Shown here: one piece after another, positions 47,373 to 56,588 of the stretch
Numbering within the stretch: the stretch's first letter is position 1
How the letters are laid out: the number at the start of each line of letters is the position of its first letter
Assembly (NCBI GenBank): GCA_905178155.1
Contig: CAJINV010000001.1
Location: 7,609,506 to 7,673,505, forward strand
Length of the DNA: 64,000 nucleotides
Direction of reading: 5' to 3'
DNA from: Amoebophrya sp. A120
Taxonomy: Eukaryota > Sar > Dinophyceae > Syndiniales > Amoebophryaceae
The notes under the pieces: model-generated
What the model saw: only the letters and a program-made list of their open reading frames with translations
What the model was told of the DNA's origin: nothing
The model's database searches: none
Translations under genes and position numbers: made by a program

Positions 47373-48296
47373 GTGCTCAATTCTCGCCAGATGGTAGCTG
47401 GAGCGATGGCAAAATATGATATGGTTTTTGTTGAAGTTCGCATTCGCAAGGTTTTTTTAGATTTATGAAAATGAGATACACCTCAATGAAACGTACGTCT
47501 CTCGCAATCTCCCATCGGACCATGAGTATATTTTCTTTTCCGTCTACTTTCGCTTTCTCCATTTTGCCGAACCGTGACCGACCGAGAAATAGTTCTTCAC
47601 GTGTGCCATCACACAATGTAAGTACCAACCCTGATGCCCTAAAGTGTTTTGCGACTCGAAGCCGAGCTCCTGCATACATTAATACAAAAAAACAAACTTG
47701 TATTTGTACTTGCGAACTGCTCGATGTATGTTTGGTATCGGATTTGGGGAAGCGGCGAGGAATCGCTCTGCCAAGGGTTTTCCTGCCAGAATCCTGAACT
47801 TGTTACATTGGCGTGTGACGTTCTTGGAGATCTTGGCTTATTTTTGAAATGATCTGACACTGACACCTATGCTTTTCCTTTGTTCCGATCTTCGAGTTTT
47901 ATGTCCTTCATTTGTGAAGTGATCCGATTCTGATCGGTTTTTAATTTTATGACTCGACGGCTATTCGTTTCTTTTTGCTTGCCGAAAGTGCAGCGACGAA
48001 CGCCAATTCATTGTCATTGTGCTTCATGTAGTTATGTCATATCGCTCTTTGACTTTGCACCGTCAGCATTGACTTTTTGTTTTTGTTCGTGTGAGTTTAA
48101 GAAGCACAGGAAGCTCCTCTGTGTATTGATGATAGACCTTGAGGCACGGCGTTGGCAACAGTTGTATACACTGCATTACTTCCTGGTATTAGTACATCTC
48201 TTACGATTCCACGTACATCATGAGTGTCGGCCAGCACACGAATCCGTTTGAAGTTTCTGCACTGCTACAGCTACCATAGGACAGAAAACGCGCACG
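47373..48296. other. Intergenic, no gene seen
   Basis: About 920 bases, T-rich, short frames only. Confidence 0.5.
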
Positions 48297-50252
48297 ATGA
48301 GTGCCTCATCATCCTCATCATCGTCCTCCTCTTCAAGGAGAAGGGGTCCAGGACCGGAACCGGCACCAGAAACATGCACGGACATAGTGTTAGCGAATCC
48401 AGTCGGTGGCAACGATGAGAGCATGGCCATTGTGCCGGCAGATTTCCATAATTGTCCAGCGGCCATCTGGCGCGACTCGACAGAGGTCGCGTTCGCTGAT
48501 GCAATCGAGTCCAACATGCCGGACTATTGGTGCAAATGGGACACATACCCAGACCAATGGGGCCCGACTGGCGCGGTTGCGTGTGTCCGGGTGGGGCGCA
48601 TGCACACGCCTGCAGCCGTGCAGGCCAAGCTGCTGGACATGTGGCAGCGTGGGGAGAATCCCGTACTTCCGGCGGATGCAGCGCCAATGTTTAATGTGAT
48701 CCACCAGAACGCGGACTGGTGGAGCGAGCGCGATGGCTACAACAGGAGCGCGAATCTCGATGACGTCGGGAGGGCGTTGGCAAAGAACGGCATCCGGCTG
48801 CTGAACCCAGTGCATTACCACGGTATTGGCGATCCTGTGCGCGAAGAGCGACGGTCGATCCTCGGCATCCGGGGCGTCTGGAGGGAGCTCAGCATTCCCC
48901 CGCAGGCGTTGTGGTATGTGCGCCCGTGCGGGTCCCGCGACCGGCTAGCCGCCCGGAAGGACGTCGCTGCAGTAGTAACGCCCATAGATTCGAAGGCGTT
49001 TTGGAGTCTTTCCCGGAATGGCAGACATGTTACCTCCCTCGAAGAGGTAGACGCGTTCGGACTGTATCGCCGTTGCCGCTTCATTCGACACCTGCCACAG
49101 AGCATCCTCCCGCCCCTCAGACCTACAAATCAAGCACTATCGGAGGAGCGCGCCATCATGTTGTACGAGGCCGCCCTGACGTTCTTCGATTTTGATGAAG
49201 AAGCAGGTATTTTTTCCGTCACGATGCCAAGTGAGAAAGTCTTTGGGGATGAAATACGTGCCGAAGAGGCAGCTACGGCCGCGCGGGCGCTAGACTACGC
49301 CAATTATTGTAACAGGGCACAGGCCGCCGCCGCGTCGGACATGGATGGAGAAGCGCGCATTTTCGAGCCGGACGGTTCTGATTCTGAAGAAGAGGAGAGC
49401 CGCAACAGGCATCGCCCCAGGAGCCGCGTGCTGCAGGGGCCGTCGAATGCTTCGCCGGATGGAGAGCATGAAGGAAGAGATGATCATGAGGCGCAACATG
49501 CCGACCCAGCTGTCGAGCAGGCGCGGAAACTTGCCGAGGGAGTGAAGCTTCACGAGTTTCCGGGAGAGAGTGTCGCTTGGATCGCATCACAGACCACTGA
49601 CCAGCTCAATATGATTGCTGGGGACTTCTTCAGAAACATTTTTAAAAACGGCAAGCACGTGGTAAAATCTGGGAGAAACAACATCCGGCACAAGGACTCG
49701 CTAAAGCCGTTGCAAGCCGTCACACTTGGCGCCACGGTCAAGATTCTTTCTGCGTACGGAGCCCAGGTGTCTGCGTTCACGAAAAGCTCGCGCGGTTGTT
49801 TTCTTCTGCGGCTACTGGCCGAGCTGCGGCGCCGCTTCCTTCGCAAAGCGACAGCGCAAGCCGCAGCGCCAGCCAAGAACTGGACATCAATAACAATCAA
49901 CCACAACTACGCGACCCCACTGCACGTAGATGGCGGAAATGTCGGGCAGATGTACTCGATGGTCGTCTGCTTCGGAAAGTACGCGGGCGGCAGGCTTTTC
50001 ATCGCGACCGCGGGCGCCACTGGCTACCCACTGCCGCGCCGGCCCGATGGGAAGCTAGCGAAAGGCGAAGCGGGGACGTTCAAGGACGAGCATGGTGAGG
50101 AGGTTCCCGGTGAGTTCTTTTGCGTGTCGGCTAGCGGCATGGGGCCGCTGCTCTTCTCCGGACAAGTTCGGCACGGTAGGTTGCTCCCTGTTTGTTTCGC
50201 GGGTAGCTCCGCTAGTGTGTTCATCCTGATGTACGACTTGGCAGTCTTGTAA
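48297..50252 (+). CDS. 2-oxoglutarate/Fe(II) oxygenase-like protein
   Basis: 651 residues if read without splicing. After a poly-Ser start and a long acidic middle, the C-terminal 120 residues show a double-stranded beta-helix oxygenase signature: ITINHNYATPLHVDGGNVGQ with HxD at about 543-545, then FGKYAGGRLFI, and a distal His at about 626 (GQVRHGRLLPV). This resembles TET/JBP-like and related oxygenases. The Arg expected about ten residues after the distal His is absent in this reading (AGSSASVF). A GTAGGT donor at 50176 with an acceptor at 50379 is phase-consistent and would replace the last 25 residues by the downstream frame, which contains GDRTCAVWYS. DNA- or RNA-modifying activity is possible but unproven. 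Confidence 0.6.
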   Translation: MSASSSSSSSSSSRRRGPGPEPAPETCTDIVLANPVGGNDESMAIVPADFHNCPAAIWRDSTEVAFADAIESNMPDYWCKWDTYPDQWGPTGAVACVRVGRMHTPAAVQAKLLDMWQRGENPVLPADAAPMFNVIHQNADWWSERDGYNRSANLDDVGRALAKNGIRLLNPVHYHGIGDPVREERRSILGIRGVWRELSIPPQALWYVRPCGSRDRLAARKDVAAVVTPIDSKAFWSLSRNGRHVTSLEEVDAFGLYRRCRFIRHLPQSILPPLRPTNQALSEERAIMLYEAALTFFDFDEEAGIFSVTMPSEKVFGDEIRAEEAATAARALDYANYCNRAQAAAASDMDGEARIFEPDGSDSEEEESRNRHRPRSRVLQGPSNASPDGEHEGRDDHEAQHADPAVEQARKLAEGVKLHEFPGESVAWIASQTTDQLNMIAGDFFRNIFKNGKHVVKSGRNNIRHKDSLKPLQAVTLGATVKILSAYGAQVSAFTKSSRGCFLLRLLAELRRRFLRKATAQAAAPAKNWTSITINHNYATPLHVDGGNVGQMYSMVVCFGKYAGGRLFIATAGATGYPLPRRPDGKLAKGEAGTFKDEHGEEVPGEFFCVSASGMGPLLFSGQVRHGRLLPVCFAGSSASVFILMYDLAVL

Positions 50253-50379
50253 TTTAGATTTAGACGTAAGAAAAATAAGGTAAGGCTGCACTCGGCCGCA
50301 GCGGCGGCTTCCTTAAACTGTATGTCAGCGTAGAACGGCCGCTGCCATTTTCGCATCTAGGGTGGACCCCACGACCCAG

Positions 50380-51113
50380 CATTGACTGTCCATATTGAAC
50401 TCGTTACTTTTGATTCTCGTACAACAGGAACGGAGGCGTACAAGGGAGACCGAACGTGTGCTGTCTGGTATTCGCATGGCGGCGTATACAAGCTCAGTCC
50501 GAACCACGAAGACGAGACGAGACGGGAACGTAGTAAACTTCTGGAGCAGCTACGCACGGCCGGAATAGACCCCGCGGACCCAGCAGAAGTGCCAGAGGGC
50601 TCCGCTCCGTCCTCTGAAGGATCCGCCCGTGGGCCGGCCAGGGTGGAGGCAGCCGAAGGGAGCGCCGGCAGCAGGCAAAGCAGCAAGCAGAGGGGAAGCA
50701 AAGCCGGGGAGACTGGGTCTGGAGCTGAGCCCGAAACCTACGAGGAGTTTGAAAACGAGCGCGCCAACCCGCTGGTGCTCGAGACAACTCTCGGAGGGGT
50801 TCCGCCCAGTTTGCGGGGGTGCTACATGAAGTACTTGCGCCACCGTGTGGTGGAGCGCTTTGCCGAAGCTGCGCGGGAATTCCGTGGCTCGCCGCGTTCT
50901 GTTTTAGATGTAGACACGCCTGAAGGACACGAAGCGGCCGCCCACCGACCCCGGACGTCGCCCGGCAAGCGGTCCGCGCGGGAAGTCATTGAACTATCAT
51001 CCTCATCCGACGCCGACGAAGGGCCCTCGATCCCCGGGGCCGCGCCCAGTAAAAGCGCGAGCGCGAAGGGCGCGGAGCGAGCGGCTGGCGCGCAGAAGAG
51101 AAAGCGAAAGTAG
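50380..51113 (+). CDS. Probable second exon of the oxygenase-like gene
   Basis: The frame opens without an ATG near its start, which argues for a downstream exon. Joined at 50175/50380 it gives one 870-residue protein (2613 coding bases). It begins LTVHIELVTFDSRTTG and YKGDRTCAVWYSHGGVYKL, then becomes Ser/Glu/Ala-rich and ends with REVIELSSSSDADEG, a hydrophobic-acidic stretch like a SUMO-interacting motif, and a KRKRK nuclear signal. An independent gene starting at an internal Met is the alternative. The 128-base gap from 50253 would be intron. Confidence 0.5.
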
Positions 51114-52334
51114 TGGAAAGAAGCTTTCTATGGTATCCGTGATCGGTTTAAACTCGCACACATCTATTTGCGCGCGGAGGAAATAAAAGAAAGCGATGAG
51201 CATCAGAAGTAGGTATGCGCCGTGGGGCTGTTGCGTCCATTGATTGTGCCGCCTACGATTACAGCTGGTGATATGGCAGCCAGCTGAGGTCTTCGCTGTT
51301 CTTGTGCTTTCATGATATGTTCACAAAGTCAAAGACAACGCGTGTACACAACCACTAGAAACACCCTGTGGACACGTTTTTTGTTTTATCTATCAAAGAA
51401 GCTTGTCTCACATTGTTTTTTTGCAAGTTGTAGACCGAAGCAACCGGCTCCGTCGAGTTTGTCTCATTTGTGCTTTTGTTCCATGCCGTATGTATCGGGA
51501 AAGCAATCGTCTTGGCCTTCGTGCTGCTCAAGTGGAAGCGCAGTGGCGAATTTCTAGTCGAAAATCGAAATCATCTATGTTCTTGTCGCGCCTGTGGATT
51601 CAGAAGTACCGTGACAGGACATGGCTGTTTATGTCACGTGGTTTCTTTTGATAAGGAATGAATCAGCACGGCATGATCGAGAAGTTGAGTGTCCGTCATT
51701 GTTTCGCTGCAAAGTATACCTCGACTGCTGCCTACTTACAGCACTGCAGGTTCTGTCCACTATGACCGCCTCCCACGCCGGGCGCCCGTGCCGGTTTTGG
51801 TGCGTCGCCCACCCTTGCAGTTTTTGAAGCGTTTGAACCTGTCGGTTCACCTGCGGAATTTTCACGACACCGGATAAGAATATTGCGATGGCGCATACCT
51901 CCGATGAGCCACATGAAAGGTACGCACTGAAGATAGATCTTCTCAATCACGGAGCTGCGATTGCGCGCGATGCGAACTGCGTCTGTAGTGACATGATTTT
52001 ATGTGGCAGGAGACGTGATGCATGACGTCATGACGTAGCAAGGTATCGTAAATGCGAGCGCGCTCGTTTTGTTGCAGCAGCAAAAATATTCCCGTGTGAT
52101 AAGCAGGTATTAGGTGTCTGGAACGGATGGCGTCATCATGTGAAGGCCGAGGACCTCTATGATCTGAATATACGATATCTGATAGTTTTGCTCCACCTAA
52201 ACTACTCGTTTGTCGACAGTAACGAAGTTGACAGTGCGTGTTGGTTTGGATTTACGTTTCATCCTCATTTCGTGCAGAAGTGCTGCACCTCTTCGACTAA
52301 AGAAATGCAGAACTGCAGAAACAGATGAAATAAA
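51114..52334. other. Intergenic, no gene seen
   Basis: About 1.2 kb, AT-rich, short frames only. Confidence 0.5.
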
Positions 52335-55300
52335 ATGTCGCATCGCGAGAAGCTACGCTGCTCCGAAAGTTGCAATGCCTTTCCTTTGCATACCACTGAT
52401 GACACGAGGTCGAAGATCGGGTTTTGGCAGGCGGTCAGCAGCATTATCGCTACCATGGTCGGCGCGGCGATTTTTCTGCTTCCCCAGGCGGTTGCGAAGG
52501 TCGGGCTGATCGGCGGACTTTTCGTCGGGCTACTTTTTGGGTACGTTTTGCTGACGGCAACCGCAATCGCCGTGCCCCGGTGCATCGAACTTTGCGAAGA
52601 GTTGGACGTACTGGAGCCAGATGTACCAGTTGCAGATGCTGCCACATCAGAACAAGGCCCTGCCACTGGCTTCACGAGGAAGTTCAAAACAATCACGCAA
52701 GACTCTGCAGCGGAGGGAAAACATGTCGATCATCTAGCACTGGATCTGGAGCCCACCGTCTCCGAAGTCCTGCGCATGATCCCCTCCACGGACAACTTGC
52801 TACACGAAGGCGACGACACTACGGTTCTGTCGTCTGCGACGGCAAAGACGCAGCGGGCTGCCTTTGAAGAAAAAGAACACGAACTTTTCGAGGAGCAGAA
52901 CACCTCCGTTGCCTTCGTCATTCATGTCGCGGAAGGCGACGACCAAAGCGACGAAGTCATCGACGTCTGCGCAAATACGACGGCGGGCGTGTTCACGCAG
53001 CCACCGGTGATGCTAAGTACTGCGTATGAAGAGGAGCCGCTGCTGGAAATATTCACCGCGAGCGCAGCAGGAACCACGACAGGAGGCAACATCAACAACA
53101 CTTCGATGCCAGCCGCTTCGATGCAGTCGGGGCAGCAAGAGCTACACGCTGTTCGAAACGAAGGCCTGAGCATCAGCAAGGCCGATGGTCACGATGACCC
53201 ACCAGAGGCGGGTCTACGTACTGCGGAGAATGGTGTATCACCCCCACCTGTTGTGCTGAGGCGCAAGCGAAAGATCTATTTGCTTCCCGACGTGGCTGAA
53301 AAAGCGTTTGGCAGCAAGGTCTGGCGGAAAATCCTGAGCGTCTCACTGACGGTTACTTTGGTGCTGACTTGTGCCGTGTTTATTGTGGTTTTCGGAAGCA
53401 GTATTCAAACGCTTGTGCGGCAAATCCGGATCATCGCCGGAGATCGCGACGTGCGCTTGGAAGAGCCGCCCCGCTCGGTGTGGAAAGAGAGTCTCGTATC
53501 GGTGGCGGTTATGTCCACCGTGGTGCAACTGCGGGATATTTCGTCGCTAGCCAAGTTCAGCTTTGTCGGGACCCTGGCCATCTTCTTCGTGCTCTTGGTC
53601 TTCGTTTTCTCGCCCGTTTTTCTCCACGCGGGCCACATCACAACGCATGGTAGAGCTGAGTGCTGCTTGTAGTTCTGGTGCCAAATGCGAAAGGAAGCCG
53701 CTCTTTCTTGATGCGGATTTTCTTCCCCTCGCAGACCGCAGTGCGGCAAACTGAATCGAAACAAAAATCATACCAGGCTTTCCGGATCCAATCATGGGTG
53801 GCTGGGTGCCTCGCAGTGCGACTGGGCCCGAGCCCCTGCCTGCTGGCGTCCTACTCGCGCAGCATGACAGAACCGCGGGACCGCACGAGACTGAAAGTCA
53901 TGTGTGGGCGTGGAGCAAGGAGCGAGGTGCAGTGCAGTACACGATAGCGCCGTTGACTGCCGTAGGCGAAATTTGCACGACGACAATCGACGCACTGACC
54001 ATGCTAGCGTTCGTATGCTATTCGAAAGATGCCTCCACCGCGCATTCCTGGTCCGAGTGAGGACTAGAGTTGTAGATGTACCAGTGATTAAGATTACATG
54101 TAAGATCCTCAACATTTTCGGATGAAGTATGGGAGTGGAGGCATTCTTGAACAGCATTCGCCGCTTTCGCGTTTGCCTTCAACGCCCCCCACATTCGTGC
54201 GGGCATGGAAAAGCCGGAACAGATGCCGAGCGCCATTCTAGTCAGCAAGACCGTGGTGCTGGTGACATTCGCGCTTGTGATACTACTCGGAAACCTGGGG
54301 ATCGGTGCTGACAAGCTGCTGGCTTCGGATTCCGTGTTTTCCGCCCTGGAGAAATACGGCACAAAAGTAGTTCTACGCACCAGGGAAAAAGCTGTATCAC
54401 GTATGAAATTCCAGCAACGCTTGGGACGTGACGCAAGCGGTTCTTTGTCGTGACGACGACGTGACTGTGCGCACTGATTTTTCCTGGAAATAGTACGTAT
54501 GCCTCCTAAAAACCTTTGAATCATTTTTAAATCAATCTAAACTCAGCCTGCGCCTGCATATGCATGACCACTAGCATTTGGCCATTCCCATTGCGAATTT
54601 GCGCGATACGCTTTTTGAAAACTCGATAGCCTCGCACAAGTGATTACACCACCAAGTTCGGCCAGAATCCGGAATGGAGTGCGTCCGGCGAAACAATTCT
54701 TGCGTCGGCCAACGGGTACGCATTGCTCGTGAATCCGCTGTATTACTTCGGTAACGTGCCCAGGGGCGCGCTGATGGGGATGACCCTGGCGATTCTGATG
54801 ATGATGAAGCTGCTTCTGAGCTACCCCCTAGCAATCTGGCCGGTGCTTATGGACATCGAGCGTCGCCTCGGAAAATTGTTCAGCGAGCGAGGGAGGAGGG
54901 GAGACGCTCAGCACAGAGTAGCACTGGAGGGCACGCACGAGGGGAATCGAAATAAAGCCGCTTGCGAAGACACACCATTACCGGTAGATGAGCAGCGACC
55001 CCTGCTGCCCTGCGGGGGTCCCGAAATGACAGAGGCCAGCGTTGCTGCAGGCGATTTGGAGAAGGGCACGCTGCCGCGCATGACCCCAGAAACCTTCGCC
55101 GCCGATATTGATCAAGAACAGGGGCACGACTGCGTGAGGACACCACTGTACGCGAGCGTGCTTGCCCGCGTCCTTCTTGTCTGCGTCACTTACGGCATTG
55201 GAGCTTCGCTGCGCTGCGAGATGAAGCGGCTCGGTGCTGTGGTCGGGCTTGCCATCAGCACAGGCGGCATGGTCATTCTGGTGTTCGTGCCTCTCGCTGC

Positions 55301-55478
55301 ACACTACCATTTGCATGAGCGGGTCCGGGTCCTGAAGAAGCGACCAAAGATCTGGCACGATCACGCCCAAGCCTGGTTTTACCTGGGTTGCGCGCTCTTG
55401 GGCATCTTGATGTTCCTTCAAGCGGTCGCCACGGCGCCACGGGAGATTGCCGACGCACTGGCTGCATCAGCGTGGTGA
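52335..55478 (+). CDS. AAAP-family amino acid permease
   Basis: Four exons: 52335-53649, 53777-54013, 54161-54393, 54630-55478; 877 residues. Introns 1 and 3 are GT-AG; intron 2 is a short inverted-repeat element. Span 1 (FWQAVSSIIATMVGAAIFLL, then PQAVAKVGLIGG) carries the small-residue/Leu-Pro break typical of amino acid/auxin permeases. Later spans include VSLTVTLVLTCAVFIVVFGS, a paired FAAFAFAFNAPHIRAGMEKP segment (the FxF...P motif before span 8), ILVSKTVVLVTFALVILLGN, and four C-terminal spans. The roughly 260-residue acidic cytosolic insert after span 2 and a second insert near 54870-55110 are far longer than in typical members (about 450-500 residues). Proton-coupled amino acid transport is expected. 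Confidence 0.8.
54014..54156. mobile_element. Short introner-like element, family F
   Basis: 143 bp, the smallest. Left arm TATGCTATTCGAAAGATGCC continuing TCCAC; right arm GTGGAGGCATTCTTGAACAG then CA. The duplication is TTCG (54010-54013, 54157-54160). Removal gives MLAFAAFAFAFN in frame. A GT-AG choice (GTATGC at 54013, AACAG at 54154) exists but shifts the frame to an early stop. Confidence 0.75.
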
Positions 55479-56588
55479 CAATCCTGCTTGTTCTCACGGT
55501 CGGATAAAGTGCGCAGCATTAATTTGCTGTTGCCCGGTAGAATACATGAGTTCGTCATTGAGTAGGTACTGCAGCTCAGCTCTACGTGAGTGTCTATTGT
55601 TTCCGCGTTTTCTTCTTGTTTTGGTCGTTCGGTTTGACTTTTTGCCAAGTACATTACACCACTTAATATTTTATAAGAACCCAAAAATTATGCGAAGTAT
55701 ACGATTGTCTTCTTGCGGCTTCTACTTTGACTTTTCTATTTTTTTTCTAGAATAAAGGAATCTAATCAAGTAGCCGTGTGCATTGAAGAGCGCATAGTTT
55801 TAGGTTTTATTAGTTGTTTCTGCTGATGATTGAGTCTCTGTCTCTGATAGGGCTAGGAAGTGCTGCTCTATGACTTTTTGCTAAAGGAAACTTTCTGCTG
55901 ATCTTTATTGCATCTCCGCTTAGCACGCGGCTTTTCCTTCTGTTCGTTAAAATGTAAAATTAAGATGAAAACTGACTTTGAGAACTTGTGTTTGATCAAA
56001 ATTTGCAGTTGAAATTTTCGTATGCGTCTGTTTTCATTTGCGTCTGTAGTGTCAGACGAGCCTGATGTAGTGCGCGAAAACGAAACTTCCTGCCGCGCCA
56101 TTATAAGACTCTTCGAGAATAAAGAATATTCTTTGCCCGCCGTTTTCACCACGAGGCTGCTTTCATGGAGACCTGCTTTCCAGCACTATAAGATCGCCCG
56201 TGCCTAAGGTCGAAACTGCAATCGAAAAGCAATAAAGGACCGACAATGACGGCTGCAGACGCATCGTTATCCGCAGAATCGTGTCCTGTTCCTGATTGTT
56301 CTTGTCTTTGGGGCCCGAAGTCCTTTGATATTTGGATTGACGAGAGTAAGAAGCTTGGCAGCAGATGAGGGTGAAAAAGGGTGATGCAGTAGCCGACCGC
56401 TTGTGGTCGTTGGCTTTGTAGGTGTGGTACGATGAAGTATGTCCCATTTATGGAATTAATGCGACAGGGAGAGATGACGAATACCAAGAGCAAGACGGTC
56501 CGGGTCCGGCAAGTTCTCGCCGAAATGTTCCACTAAGCAACACGACTGCTCCAAAAATCCAGCAAGTTGAAGAAGTTCACAAATAATT
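55479..56588. other. Intergenic, no gene seen
   Basis: About 1.1 kb, AT-rich; frames up to 115 codons on the minus strand look like chance. Confidence 0.5.
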
